A stretch of DNA of 64,000 bases from CAVTWJ01 sp964525605 (GTDB lineage: Bacteria; Oederibacteriota; Muellerivitia; Muellerivitales; Muellerivitaceae), in contig CAZGKT010000014.1 of NCBI GenBank assembly GCA_964525605.1, positions 1 to 64,000 of the forward strand. The letters run 5' to 3'. Made by a program: the position numbers and the translations under genes. Below, one piece after another: positions 7,529-16,926 of this stretch. Within the stretch, counting starts at the first letter, position 1. Each line of letters begins with the position of its first letter. A model generated the notes under the pieces. It was not told the origin of the DNA, did not search any database, and was given only the letters and a program-made list of their open reading frames with translations.

Positions 7529-9151
7529 ATGGTTAACATCACCGTCAACGGAAAACCCATGGAAGTGCCCGAAGGTACCAATGTGCTGGACGCCGCCCTG
7601 AACAACGGCATCCACGTGGAGCATTTCTGTTACCACCGTTACTTGCCCGTGGCGGGCAACTGCCGAACCTGTATGGTGGAGCTCAAGACTCCCAAGGGGC
7701 GCCAGCTTGTCATTGGGTGCAATACCCACGTGACCGAGGGAATGGTCATTTTTACGAATTCGGAAAACGCCAAAACTGCCCAGAAAAGCGCCCTGGAAAT
7801 GCTTCTCCTCGACCACCCCCTGGACTGCCCCATCTGCGACAAGGCCGGCGAATGCAAGCTTCAGGACCAGTACATGCAGGATGGGCAGTACGACTTCCGC
7901 CGGTCCGTGCCCCGATATTTCAAGGGCGGCAAGGCCGAGGACATCGGAAATCACATCATCCTCGACCAGGAACGCTGCATTCTCTGCACCCGATGCATTC
8001 GTTTCGTGGACGAGGTGACCAAAACCTCCGAATTGTGCATCGTTAACCGGGGCCATGAGGCCAAGCTCACGATCTTCCCGGGCCATCGGCTGGACAACCC
8101 CTACTCGGGCAACGTAACGGATATCTGCCCTGTCGGGGCCCTGACCTTAAAGGAATTCCGTTTCAAACAAAGGGTATGGTTCCTGAAAAAAACCGAGTCG
8201 GTCTGCCCGGGATGCGCGCGAGGGTGCAACATCACCGTCGAGCAAAATCACGGTCATATTTTCCGCTTCATGCCCCGGGAGAACCCGGAAGTCAACAAGA
8301 CCTGGATCTGCGACGAGGGCCGGTTCTCTTTCAAGCATTACCAGGAGAACCGCTTGGAGGAAGTCCGCCTGGGCCACAAGACCACGTCCCTGGCAGAAGG
8401 AATTAACCGCCTGGCCGAGATCCTCAACGGGCTCGAAAAAGATGAGGTGGCGGGGATCGCCTCCCCCTTCGCTTCCCTGGAAGACAATTATCTGTTCAAA
8501 AAACTGTTTGAGAAAAAATTCAACCCCGGGAACTTGGCCGCGCCCTTATGGATGCCTCCAGGGGAGGGGGACAAGATTTTAAAGCTGGCGGAAAAATATC
8601 CCAACGAGCAGGGGTTGAATCTACTGGGCATTGGAACGAACGCAGAAGCTCTTCTTGATCGAATAGAAAAGGGGGTTTTTAAGGTCGTGATCGTGATGCA
8701 TCAAGACCCCTTCGGCCAAGATCTTGAAAGAGCCAAAAGGGTTTTCGGAAAAGTGAAGGCCTTGATTTCTCTATCGGTTCATCTGACCGAGACCGCGAAG
8801 CAGGCCGCGATGGCCTTCCCCATGAGACCCTTTACCGAGAAAGCCGGTACTTTCGTCAACGCGGGGGGGCGTCTCCAGCGCTTCAAACTGGCGGTGGAAC
8901 CCGAAAGCCAGGATATCGTGGAGGCTTCCCTCTGGATTTCCCGATTGGCCCGCGTCCTGGAGCTGGATGGCTTCGATTATGAGGATACGCCTTCCATCTT
9001 CAACGCCCTGGCAAAAGAAAACGAATGGCTCGCGGGGATCACGTTTGACGCTATTTCTTCCATAGGAAAACAACTTTCCCTCAAGCCACTTTCTCTCGAG
9101 CCATTTCAAGAGGTGAAGTCCCAGCCCAATGTGTTCCAGGTGAAGACATGA
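7529..9151 (+). CDS. nuoG: NADH-quinone oxidoreductase subunit G (iron-sulfur; reduced C-terminal domain)
   Basis: The 75-kDa electron-wire subunit. The N-terminal [2Fe-2S] domain has CYHRYLPVAGNCRTC. The His/Cys-ligated cluster (HPLDCPICDKAGEC) and CILCTRCIRF with ICPVGAL follow. The sequence CPGCARGCN plus the Cys in WICDEGRF supplies the extra N7-type [4Fe-4S] site present in only some NuoG proteins. At 540 residues it is shorter than the roughly 700-900 residues of well-known NuoG proteins. The C-terminal molybdopterin-oxidoreductase-like region is correspondingly short and weakly conserved. Its stop overlaps the nuoH start. Confidence 0.93.
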   Translation: MVNITVNGKPMEVPEGTNVLDAALNNGIHVEHFCYHRYLPVAGNCRTCMVELKTPKGRQLVIGCNTHVTEGMVIFTNSENAKTAQKSALEMLLLDHPLDCPICDKAGECKLQDQYMQDGQYDFRRSVPRYFKGGKAEDIGNHIILDQERCILCTRCIRFVDEVTKTSELCIVNRGHEAKLTIFPGHRLDNPYSGNVTDICPVGALTLKEFRFKQRVWFLKKTESVCPGCARGCNITVEQNHGHIFRFMPRENPEVNKTWICDEGRFSFKHYQENRLEEVRLGHKTTSLAEGINRLAEILNGLEKDEVAGIASPFASLEDNYLFKKLFEKKFNPGNLAAPLWMPPGEGDKILKLAEKYPNEQGLNLLGIGTNAEALLDRIEKGVFKVVIVMHQDPFGQDLERAKRVFGKVKALISLSVHLTETAKQAAMAFPMRPFTEKAGTFVNAGGRLQRFKLAVEPESQDIVEASLWISRLARVLELDGFDYEDTPSIFNALAKENEWLAGITFDAISSIGKQLSLKPLSLEPFQEVKSQPNVFQVKT

Positions 9152-10455
9152 GCCCCGAATTGTTCGCCCTCATCAACCGGGGAGCCATGACGGTCGTGGT
9201 TTGGATTATTCCCCTTTCCTTCATTCCCTTTTTTATCTGGCTGGAACGAAAAGGAAGCGCCATCATCCAAGACCGGTCGGGCCCGGACCGAACGAATATA
9301 TTGGGTTTCCGACTGCTGGGCTTCATCCAGAACTTTGCCGATACACTGAAACTTTTACTCAAAGAAAACCTGACGCCTGCCAAGTCCTACGGGTTTTATT
9401 TTCTTCTTGCTCCTTTCTGGTCGATGACGATCGCCCTTCTTCCCCTTCTGGTGATTCCCTTCGCCGCGCCCATGGATCTTTTCGGTCATACGATTCTCTT
9501 TCAGGCCGCTAATTTTGACGTCGGGGTTCTTTATATTTTCGCCATCACAAGCATGGGGGTTTTCGGAGTGATCCTGGCGGGATGGTCCTCGAACAATAAG
9601 TTCGCCCTTTTGGGAGGCCTTCGGTCTTCCGCGCAGATGATTTCCTATGAACTTTCCATGGGCCTGGCGCTCGTGAGCCTGTTGATGGTGTACCAGGGAG
9701 TACGCATGGATGGTATTGTCGAGACGCAGGGCAAGAACCTGGTTTTCTTCGGCCAGACGATGCCCCTGCCGGCTTGGGGAATTTTTCTTCAGCCCGTGGC
9801 CTTTCTTCTTTTTCTGGTTTCCGGCTTTGCCGAGACGAACCGCAACCCCTTCGACCTGGCCGAGGGAGAAAGTGAGCTGGTGGCCGGTTATCATGTGGAG
9901 TATTCCAGCGTGAAATTCGCCCTCTTCTTTATGGCCGAGTATGTCAACATGGCGGTCGTCGCCTTCATCCTTTCGACTCTTTTTCTGGGGGGGTACCAGG
10001 TTCCTTTTGTTTCGACCGAGAGTCTTCAGACGGATCCCCGGCTCGCTTTAGGAATCTGGGGGGCGCGTCTTCTGGTCGGCGGGGGGCTATTCGGAGGCTT
10101 TTTGTTTCTTCAAGCCGAGGCTCAAAAGCACCTGTACCGGGGCGTCAAGAAATGGGAACCCTACCTTCTTTCCGCCGCTGGGATGACCAAGGGCTTACTG
10201 GGACTGGCCGTCATCCTCTGGAGTCTTCTGGGCGGGTCTTTGCCCTCCATTCTTTCCTCCCTCATTGTGCCGGTCCTGCAGGTGACCTGTCTTTTCCTGA
10301 AAGTTCTCTTTTTCTGCTGGCTTTTCGTTTGGGTACGGTGGACCCTGCCCAGGTTTCGTTATGACCAGCTGATGCGGATGGGTTGGAAGCTCATGCTTCC
10401 CCTGGCCATGCTGAACCTGCTGATAACGGGTGTTTTGATTCTTGTTCAAAGATAG
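9148..10455 (+). CDS. nuoH: NADH-quinone oxidoreductase subunit H
   Basis: A membrane subunit that forms much of the quinone channel and the link to the proton pumps. It has 435 residues, slightly longer than many NuoH, and contains multiple hydrophobic helices. Family motifs are ERKGSAIIQDRSGPDR near the N-terminus, NKFALLGGLRSSAQMISYEL and the acidic loop AEGESELVAGYHVEYS. It is coupled to nuoG by an ATGA overlap and followed closely by nuoI. Confidence 0.96.
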   Translation: MSPELFALINRGAMTVVVWIIPLSFIPFFIWLERKGSAIIQDRSGPDRTNILGFRLLGFIQNFADTLKLLLKENLTPAKSYGFYFLLAPFWSMTIALLPLLVIPFAAPMDLFGHTILFQAANFDVGVLYIFAITSMGVFGVILAGWSSNNKFALLGGLRSSAQMISYELSMGLALVSLLMVYQGVRMDGIVETQGKNLVFFGQTMPLPAWGIFLQPVAFLLFLVSGFAETNRNPFDLAEGESELVAGYHVEYSSVKFALFFMAEYVNMAVVAFILSTLFLGGYQVPFVSTESLQTDPRLALGIWGARLLVGGGLFGGFLFLQAEAQKHLYRGVKKWEPYLLSAAGMTKGLLGLAVILWSLLGGSLPSILSSLIVPVLQVTCLFLKVLFFCWLFVWVRWTLPRFRYDQLMRMGWKLMLPLAMLNLLITGVLILVQR

Positions 10456-10467
10456 AAGGGGTCTTCC

Positions 10468-11013
10468 ATGAAGATTGTTCCCCGGCCCGGGATCAAGGGC
10501 CTCCAACGGATCTATGTGATCCAGGTTTTCCAAGGCCTCGGGGTGACCCTACGCCACGTGTTCCGAAATCTGTTACACCCGGGGAAGCTTCCGGTGATTT
10601 ATTACCCCGAGGAACGAAAACACCTTCCTCCCGCGATGAGGGGTCGGCATCGATTGATGAAACGCGAGGATGGCGCCCCGCGTTGTACCGCTTGTATGCT
10701 TTGCGCTACCGCCTGTCCGGCCGAGTGCATTCATATTCTCGCTTCCCCGGTGCCCGACACGGAGGTAGAGAAATTTCCGGAAAAATTCGAAATCGACATG
10801 CTGCGTTGTGTTTTCTGCGGCTTTTGCGTGGAAGCCTGTCCCCTGGACGCCATCCGAATGGATGTGCCTGAAATTGCCCTCACAGATTACACGCGCGAAA
10901 GCCTGGTTTTCCGCAAGGAATTTCTAATGGATCACCATAATGAAGAATACACCCCGGGTTATAATCCCCCCCGGCCCGTGAAGTGGACCCATGGCGACCA
11001 CGCCAGACCGTAA
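10468..11013 (+). CDS. nuoI: NADH-quinone oxidoreductase subunit I (2x[4Fe-4S])
   Basis: The TYKY-type ferredoxin subunit that carries clusters N6a and N6b between NuoG and NuoB. It has 181 residues. The two classical motifs are CTACMLCATACPAECI and CVFCGFCVEACPLDAI. The N-terminal part (KGLQRIYVIQVFQGLGVTLR) is the usual amphipathic membrane-contact helix. An AGAAGGGG lies upstream of the ATG. It is part of the contiguous nuo operon. Confidence 0.96.
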   Translation: MKIVPRPGIKGLQRIYVIQVFQGLGVTLRHVFRNLLHPGKLPVIYYPEERKHLPPAMRGRHRLMKREDGAPRCTACMLCATACPAECIHILASPVPDTEVEKFPEKFEIDMLRCVFCGFCVEACPLDAIRMDVPEIALTDYTRESLVFRKEFLMDHHNEEYTPGYNPPRPVKWTHGDHARP

Positions 11014-11033
11014 CAAAGCTCAAGAGGGTGAGG

Positions 11034-11537
11034 ATGATTGAAACCGGTTTGTTTTATTTTTTAGCCGCTGTTTTATTGGGACTGGGTCTCGTCGTCATTA
11101 CCCGCACCAACCCCATCGCGTCAGCCCTGGCCCTGGTAGGCGCTTTCGCGGCCCTGTCGGGGTTGTACGCCCTTGAATCGGCTAAGTTTGCGGCGGTCCT
11201 TCAGATTCTTGTTTATGCGGGAGGCATCATGGTGCTGATGATTTTCGTCATTATGCTGGTGAACCTGCCTCCCCAAGCCTTGGAACCCTTGAAGGTCAGG
11301 GGAAGCGTGATGGCATTGGTTCTTTTGGCCGCCGCGGCCTTCCTGGGAGCGCCTTTGGCGGGGGTTCTGTTTACGGGCGGCATGGGTAACGCTCCGCTTC
11401 CTGCCGGGGATTTTGGAGGGATTACGGGCGTAGGTGAAAAACTATTCGCCGAATATCTTTTTCCTTTTGAGGCCCTGTCCTTATTGTTGTTAGCGGCCAT
11501 TGTGGGGGCCTTGGTCTTGGTGAAAAAAAAGCTTTGA
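11034..11537 (+). CDS. nuoJ: NADH-quinone oxidoreductase subunit J
   Basis: A membrane subunit with five predicted helices, 167 residues from ATG 11034. The frame is open from 10983, but that start would lie inside nuoI. A GAGGGTGAGG site directly before 11034 fixes the choice. The conserved pi-bulge region is readable around FAAVLQILVYAGGIMVLMIF, including the Tyr-Ala-Gly-Gly-Ile motif. It lies between nuoI and nuoK in the canonical order. Confidence 0.94.
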   Translation: MIETGLFYFLAAVLLGLGLVVITRTNPIASALALVGAFAALSGLYALESAKFAAVLQILVYAGGIMVLMIFVIMLVNLPPQALEPLKVRGSVMALVLLAAAAFLGAPLAGVLFTGGMGNAPLPAGDFGGITGVGEKLFAEYLFPFEALSLLLLAAIVGALVLVKKKL

Positions 11538-11601
11538 ATGCCCCGGACTTGCTATTGATGGTTGGTTGAATCTATCCGCCCTTACGGGCTATGAGGTTGA
11601 C

Positions 11602-11919
11602 ATGGAACTGTTTTACCCGGTAACGCCATCCCATTATCTGGTTCTTTCGGCGGCCCTTTTCACCCTGGGGGTGGCAGGAGCCCTGTCCCGCCGCAATCTT
11701 TTTGTGGTGTTGATGTCCCTGGAGCTGATGCTCAACGCGGTCAATTTGTCTTTTGTGACTTTTTCCCGGATGACCGGCGAGATGTCGGGCCAGGTGGTGG
11801 TTTTGTTCGTGGTGGCGGTGGCCGCCGCAGAAGCCTGTGTGGGGCTGGCTCTGGTATTGGCCTTCTACCGAATGGGGGAATCGGTGGACGTGGATCTCTT
11901 GAAAACACTCAAAGGATAA
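11602..11919 (+). CDS. nuoK: NADH-quinone oxidoreductase subunit K
   Basis: A small antiporter-module subunit (MnhC-like) of 105 residues with three membrane helices. Conserved membrane glutamates are present in SLELMLNAVNLSFV and in AAAEACVGLALVLAFYR. I choose ATG 11602 because GAGG lies five bases upstream and the length then matches the family. The frame is open from 11566. It is separated by only three bases from nuoL. Confidence 0.94.
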   Translation: MELFYPVTPSHYLVLSAALFTLGVAGALSRRNLFVVLMSLELMLNAVNLSFVTFSRMTGEMSGQVVVLFVVAVAAAEACVGLALVLAFYRMGESVDVDLLKTLKG

Positions 11920-11922
11920 TCC

Positions 11923-13905
11923 GTGCTGAACATGGAACATCTTCAGGCTCTTTCCCGGCTTCCCGATGGGTGGCTGTGGCTGATTCCCGCTTTGCCTTTT
12001 TTTGGAGCGGTTTTGAACGGCTTCTTGACCCTGATGGCGAGGAACAAACCCGGACGGGTACCCGAATGGCTCCTGGGAATAATCGCTTGTTCGGGGGCGT
12101 TTGGTTCTTTCCTCTTCGCCTGGACGGCCTTCTCACAATTTCGCGCCCTTCCTGAAAGCAGCGTGCTGATTCAAGATCTGGGCCCCTGGATGGATATCCC
12201 CAGTTTCCAGGCCCGATTCACCCTTCAGCTTGACGCTCTTTCCATGGTCATGGTGGTTTTCGTCACTTTCGTCTCAAGTCTCATCCACCTTTATTCGGTG
12301 GGCTACATGAAAGGGGATCGGGGTTTCGGTCGGTTCTTTACCTACATGAACCTTTTCCTTTTTTCCATGCTGGTGTTGGTGATGGCCGACAACCTGCTTT
12401 TGTTGTTCCTGGGATGGGAAGGGGTGGGTTTTTGCTCCTATCTGTTGATCGCTTTCTGGTTCGGCGACGAGGCCAAGGCCGCGGCGGGGAAAAAGGCTAT
12501 TATTGTGAATCGCATCGGCGACGCGGGTTTTTTAGCCGGATTGCTCCTGGTTTATTCCATGGCGGGAACGCTCAATTTTGAGGCCCTGCAGGAACACAAA
12601 CAGATTTTCACCGAGGCTGCGGCTACTCTAGCCTGCCTTTGTTTCTTCTTCGGGGCGGCCGGGAAGTCGGCTCAGATTCCCCTCTACGTCTGGCTGCCGG
12701 ATGCCATGGCGGGCCCGACTCCTGTATCCGCCCTCATCCATGCCGCCACGATGGTCACCGCCGGGGTTTATCTGGTAGCCCGGCTGCATTTTCTTTATGT
12801 GCTGGCACCTTGGGCGTCACTGGTCGTGGCGGTCCTTGGCGCCCTCACGGCACTCTTGGCCGCTTCCATCGCTCTGGCCCAAAACGACATCAAGAAGGTG
12901 CTGGCTTATTCCACCATTTCCCAATTGGGATACATGTTTATGGGAGTGGGGGTAGGGGCTTATGGCGCTGGGATATTCCACCTCATCACCCACGGTTTTT
13001 TCAAGGCAGCCCTTTTCCTGGGGGCGGGTTCGGTCATTCACGCTCTGGGCGGGGAACAGGATATGCGCAAAATGGGGGGACTTCTCAAGCACCTTCCGCT
13101 GACGAGCCTGGCCTTCCTCCTTTCTTGGCTGGCCCTCACGGGTGTGATTCCATTTTGCGGCGGATTTTTCAGCAAGGATGAGATTCTCTGGCGCGCTCTG
13201 GCCACCCCCAATCCCCTGTTCTCGCCCCTTCCGCAAATTCTTTATTTTATTGGTCTTTTTACAGCTTTCTTGACCGGTTTTTACATGACCCGAATGGTCA
13301 CCCTGGTTTTTTTCGGGGAATTCAAGGGGGGGGCGGAGGCATTGCGTCGCATCCATGAATCACCTCGGATCATGACCTGGCCGCTTTTGCTCCTGGCCGT
13401 GATGTCGCTTCCTATTGGCTGGATCGGGACGCCGAAGGCGATTGGGGGCGGTGACAGTCTGGGTCAGTTCCTGGATCCTTTGTTCCGTCTGTCCTCCCTG
13501 GAACCCAATGCTTTAAGTCCCCGTTTAGAGCCGGTGCTGATGTTTCTTTCGCTCCTCGTGGCCTTTTTGGGGGTGGGTTCGGCTTGGTACGTCTACGGCT
13601 GGAAACATGTCCTGAGTCCAAAACTTCTGAAACTCATTCCCGGAGGGGCCAAGACCTTGGAGCAAAAATATTACGTGGACGAAATTTATGAAACCACCGT
13701 GGTGCGGTGGGTGAAATGGTTCGCAGGAGTGGTCTCCAACTATGTGGTAGAAAATCTGCTGGTGAACCGCCTGCTGGAAGTTGTGGTCGATGCAGGAGTT
13801 GCGGCTGGAAAAATTCTGCAAAAAACCCAAGTGGGCCTGGTTCGGGCTTACCTGGCCTATGTGGCTCTTGGCGCGGCCCTGCTGATTTACCTGGTTCTAC
13901 GTTAG
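11923..13905 (+). CDS. nuoL: NADH-quinone oxidoreductase subunit L (antiporter-like)
   Basis: The distal proton-pumping subunit of complex I, 660 residues. The antiporter signature is seen in ADNLLLLFLGWEGVGFCSYL, where the Glu is conserved, and in GKSAQIPLYVWLPDAMAGPT with PVSALIHAATMVTAGVY. The C-terminal extension includes KYYVDEIYETTV and continues with a lateral-helix-like hydrophilic stretch and a final membrane helix. The start is GTG 11923 or ATG 11932. Confidence 0.96.
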   Translation: MLNMEHLQALSRLPDGWLWLIPALPFFGAVLNGFLTLMARNKPGRVPEWLLGIIACSGAFGSFLFAWTAFSQFRALPESSVLIQDLGPWMDIPSFQARFTLQLDALSMVMVVFVTFVSSLIHLYSVGYMKGDRGFGRFFTYMNLFLFSMLVLVMADNLLLLFLGWEGVGFCSYLLIAFWFGDEAKAAAGKKAIIVNRIGDAGFLAGLLLVYSMAGTLNFEALQEHKQIFTEAAATLACLCFFFGAAGKSAQIPLYVWLPDAMAGPTPVSALIHAATMVTAGVYLVARLHFLYVLAPWASLVVAVLGALTALLAASIALAQNDIKKVLAYSTISQLGYMFMGVGVGAYGAGIFHLITHGFFKAALFLGAGSVIHALGGEQDMRKMGGLLKHLPLTSLAFLLSWLALTGVIPFCGGFFSKDEILWRALATPNPLFSPLPQILYFIGLFTAFLTGFYMTRMVTLVFFGEFKGGAEALRRIHESPRIMTWPLLLLAVMSLPIGWIGTPKAIGGGDSLGQFLDPLFRLSSLEPNALSPRLEPVLMFLSLLVAFLGVGSAWYVYGWKHVLSPKLLKLIPGGAKTLEQKYYVDEIYETTVVRWVKWFAGVVSNYVVENLLVNRLLEVVVDAGVAAGKILQKTQVGLVRAYLAYVALGAALLIYLVLR

Positions 13906-13923
13906 AAAAGAAAGAGGACTTTC

Positions 13924-15453
13924 TTGACGCTTACACTCATGATTGCCATCCCGGCTTTGGCCGCGTTTTTCGCGGCCCTATCGCCCATTCCCAAGGGTTC
14001 CAAAATATTGGCGCTTCTGGCTTCGCTGGCCGTTCTGGTACTCTCGTTTCCTCTCTTGACGGGGTTTGATATGGCCAACGGCGGGTTCCAATTCAGGGAA
14101 GACTATCCCCTTCTCACAAACCTGGGAATCCATTACAGCCTGGGACTGGATGGATTGTCCCTATGGTTTGTGCTTCTGACCGCCCTCGTGACCCCTCTGG
14201 TGATCCTGGGAAGTTTCTCAGGGGTTCAAAAAAATGTCAGGGGCTATTTTGCCTGCATGCTCCTTTTGGAATCGGCCATGTTGGGCACACTGGTCTCACG
14301 GGATATTTTTCTCTTTTATCTCTTCTGGGAACTGATGCTGATCCCTGTTTTTTTCCTCATAGGGGTCTGGGGTGGGGCGGGAAGGGTCAAAGCCACCGTT
14401 AAATTTGTTCTCTTCACCCTATTCGGATCTCTCTTGATGCTGGTAGCCCTGCTTTACATTACCCACGAGGCTCACAGTTTCGATTACGGGGTCTTGATGG
14501 ATCACCCTATTTCCGAGGATGTCCAATTCTGGTGTTTCCTGGCCTTCGCCCTGGCTTTCTTGATCAAGATGCCTCTTTTTCCCTTACATGGATGGATGGC
14601 CGATGCTTACGCGGAGGCTCCGGCCGGAGCAACGGTCATGCTTTCCGCTCTGATGGCCAAGTTGGGAGCCTACGGGTTCTTGCGCTTCTGTCCCACGCTA
14701 TTTCCCTCCGCAGCCAAGGCTTTTGCCCCTTGGCTGATGATGCTGGCCTTGGCGGGCGTGTTGCACGGAGCATTGATGGCCACCATTCAAACCGACATGA
14801 AGCGTCTGGCCGCTTATTCCTCTCTTTCCCACATGGGGCTGGCGTTTCTAGGTTTTCTAACATTCACTTCAGCCGGATTGCAAGCCGGTGTCTTTTTAAT
14901 GATAGCCCATGGCATTTACATGGCCGGGCTTTTCCTTTTGATGGGCTTTTTAGAGGAGCGACGTGGTTCACGCCTGATGACTGATTTCGGTGGAGCGGCG
15001 CAAACCGCGCCCCTTCTGGCTGTTTTTTTTCTCTGGCTCATGGCGGCGGCGGTGGGGTTGCCCGGCCTGGCGGGCTTCGTCGGGGAGATTCTGGTGCTGG
15101 TACCTCTATTCAAGGCCAATGCCCTTTTGGCCGTCCTCGCTTTGGTGGGGTTTGTGCTTTCGGCTTGGTACTTTTTTAACCTTTATGGCCGCCTTTTCTT
15201 CGGGGCTCCCCGGGCCGGTGAAAAATCACTTTCCCCCGATCTCCATTTCAGGGAGATTCTTACGTTGGTTCCCTTGGCGGTTTTGGCGATCTGGCTTGGA
15301 CTGTCCCCCAATATCATCCTGAGGCCTACGGAAAAATCACTCCAGATGAATGTGGTGGAGCGCCTCAAACCTCCCCCCGAAATGACTGACTTTGCCGCCC
15401 GCCAGCGTTTCCAGCAGGAAGTGCAAAAGGATCGGCAGGGGAAACATCCATGA
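13924..15453 (+). CDS. nuoM: NADH-quinone oxidoreductase subunit M (antiporter-like)
   Basis: The second antiporter-like pump subunit, 509 residues with about 14 hydrophobic helices. Motifs are LFYLFWELMLIPVFFLIGVW with the conserved Glu, AFLIKMPLFPLHGWMADAYA and APAGATVMLSALMAKLGAYG. The likely start is TTG 13924, preceded by AGAAAGAGGA; no ATG is better placed. The hydrophilic C-terminal tail is longer than usual and ends in KDRQGKHP. Its stop overlaps nuoN. Confidence 0.95.
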   Translation: MTLTLMIAIPALAAFFAALSPIPKGSKILALLASLAVLVLSFPLLTGFDMANGGFQFREDYPLLTNLGIHYSLGLDGLSLWFVLLTALVTPLVILGSFSGVQKNVRGYFACMLLLESAMLGTLVSRDIFLFYLFWELMLIPVFFLIGVWGGAGRVKATVKFVLFTLFGSLLMLVALLYITHEAHSFDYGVLMDHPISEDVQFWCFLAFALAFLIKMPLFPLHGWMADAYAEAPAGATVMLSALMAKLGAYGFLRFCPTLFPSAAKAFAPWLMMLALAGVLHGALMATIQTDMKRLAAYSSLSHMGLAFLGFLTFTSAGLQAGVFLMIAHGIYMAGLFLLMGFLEERRGSRLMTDFGGAAQTAPLLAVFFLWLMAAAVGLPGLAGFVGEILVLVPLFKANALLAVLALVGFVLSAWYFFNLYGRLFFGAPRAGEKSLSPDLHFREILTLVPLAVLAIWLGLSPNIILRPTEKSLQMNVVERLKPPPEMTDFAARQRFQQEVQKDRQGKHP

Positions 15454-16886
15454 GCGTTTCATTCCTGGACCTGGGGGGGCTTATTCCCCTTTGGATCGTT
15501 TCCTTCGGCGCCATGGCCCTTCTCCTTTTGGAAGCCGTGGGGAAGGAACCTGGTCGCCGATCCGCGCCCCTTATGACAGGGGCTTTCCTTCTCGCCGCCA
15601 TCGCTTCGGTTTTCCATCTCATTTCCCAGAAACCCCTTCCCGGTCTGCTGTTCAATGGCTGTGTGGTCGTTGATCTTTATTCAACTACCCTCATGGGCAT
15701 TTGCTTGGTTTCAGGTTTGCTTTGCTGTCTTTTTTCCGTTTCCTACCTTGAAAGGGAAAGAGCCGTGACGGGCGAGTATTACGCCCTTTTGCTTCTTGCG
15801 GTTTCCGGAATGCTGGTCCTGGCGGTCTCAGCGGACTTTTTAACCTTGTTTGTGGGCCTGGAACTGATGTCCCTATCCTCTTACGCTCTGGCGGGTTATT
15901 TGCGAAATAGACCCCGGCCCGTGGAAGCGGCCCTGAAGTATTATTTGAGTGGAGTCTTCGCTTCAGGTTTCCTGCTTTATGGGATCGCCCTCTTTTACGG
16001 TGCCTCGGGTTCCCTGCGTTTTGTGGACTTGCGTCATGCGTTGGAAATGGGGAAATCCCCTTTGCTAATGGCTTTGGGGTCGGGGTTGTTTTTGGTGGGG
16101 TTCGGTTTCAAGATTGCTGCGGCGCCTTTTCACGCTTGGGCGCCGGATGTTTATGACGGCGCCCCGGCCCCGGTTTCGGCCCTCCTATCCACGGGCGTGA
16201 AGACGGCCTCGGTGGGAATTCTTGCGCGTTTTTTAGTGGAAGGAATTGGACTTCATGGTCCCTGGACCCTCGCCCTTGGGGTTATGGCAGTCTTGACGAT
16301 GACAATCGGAAATCTGGGTGCGCTCAACCAGACCAACCTCAAGCGCCTATTAGGATTTTCCAGCGTGGCACACGCGGGATACCTGCTCGTGGGATTATCC
16401 GTGGCGGCCTCGGCCCCTTCCGACCAGATGGAAAGAGCCGTGGCTTTTTACCTTTTGGCCTACACCCTTATGACTGCGGGAGCCTTCGGGTTCATTGCTT
16501 GGGCGGTGCCATCGGACGGTTCGTCCGCTGGCCTGGAAAGATTGAAAATCAGCGATTACCGGGGACTGGGCTTGAGCCATCCCTGGATGGGAGGGGCTCT
16601 AGCGATCTTTCTTTTTTCCCTAGCGGGCCTGACCCCCACGGCGGGTTTTTTTGGTAAATATTATCTTTTCAAGTTAGCGGTGGACCAGGGCCAGATCGAC
16701 CTGGTAATCGTGGCGGTCCTGAACAGTTTTCTTTCGGCATTTTATTATCTGAGGACGGCAGTGGCTCTTTACCAGAAACCTGAAGGGGAGGTGGAAAGCA
16801 TTCCCCTCAGTTCGGGAGTCGCGGTGGCAGTCCTTCTTTGTGCCATGGGAACCCTGGTCCTTGGTTTCCTGAAATTTTCCTTTTAA
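15450..16886 (+). CDS. nuoN: NADH-quinone oxidoreductase subunit N (antiporter-like)
   Basis: The third antiporter-like pump subunit, 478 residues. The conserved Glu lies in LTLFVGLELMSLSSYALAGY and the Lys and Pro residues in GFKIAAAPFHAWAPDVYDGA and PAPVSALLSTGVKTAS. It ends the nuo operon and is coupled to nuoM by an ATGA overlap. All 14 subunits (A to N) are therefore present in the standard order, and the operon should encode a complete NADH-oxidising complex I. Confidence 0.95.
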   Translation: MSVSFLDLGGLIPLWIVSFGAMALLLLEAVGKEPGRRSAPLMTGAFLLAAIASVFHLISQKPLPGLLFNGCVVVDLYSTTLMGICLVSGLLCCLFSVSYLERERAVTGEYYALLLLAVSGMLVLAVSADFLTLFVGLELMSLSSYALAGYLRNRPRPVEAALKYYLSGVFASGFLLYGIALFYGASGSLRFVDLRHALEMGKSPLLMALGSGLFLVGFGFKIAAAPFHAWAPDVYDGAPAPVSALLSTGVKTASVGILARFLVEGIGLHGPWTLALGVMAVLTMTIGNLGALNQTNLKRLLGFSSVAHAGYLLVGLSVAASAPSDQMERAVAFYLLAYTLMTAGAFGFIAWAVPSDGSSAGLERLKISDYRGLGLSHPWMGGALAIFLFSLAGLTPTAGFFGKYYLFKLAVDQGQIDLVIVAVLNSFLSAFYYLRTAVALYQKPEGEVESIPLSSGVAVAVLLCAMGTLVLGFLKFSF

Positions 16887-16906
16887 ATTTGAGATAAATG
16901 GCTGGC

Positions 16907-16926
16907 GGCGGGTTGGTTATCCCGCC
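16907..16926. terminator. Possible hairpin between convergent nuoN and mannosyltransferase genes
   Basis: GGCGGG (16907-16912) and CCCGCC (16921-16926) form a perfect 6-bp GC stem with an 8-base loop, just after nuoN and overlapping the stop of the opposing gene. No clear T-run follows, so a terminator role is only suggested by position. Confidence 0.3.
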
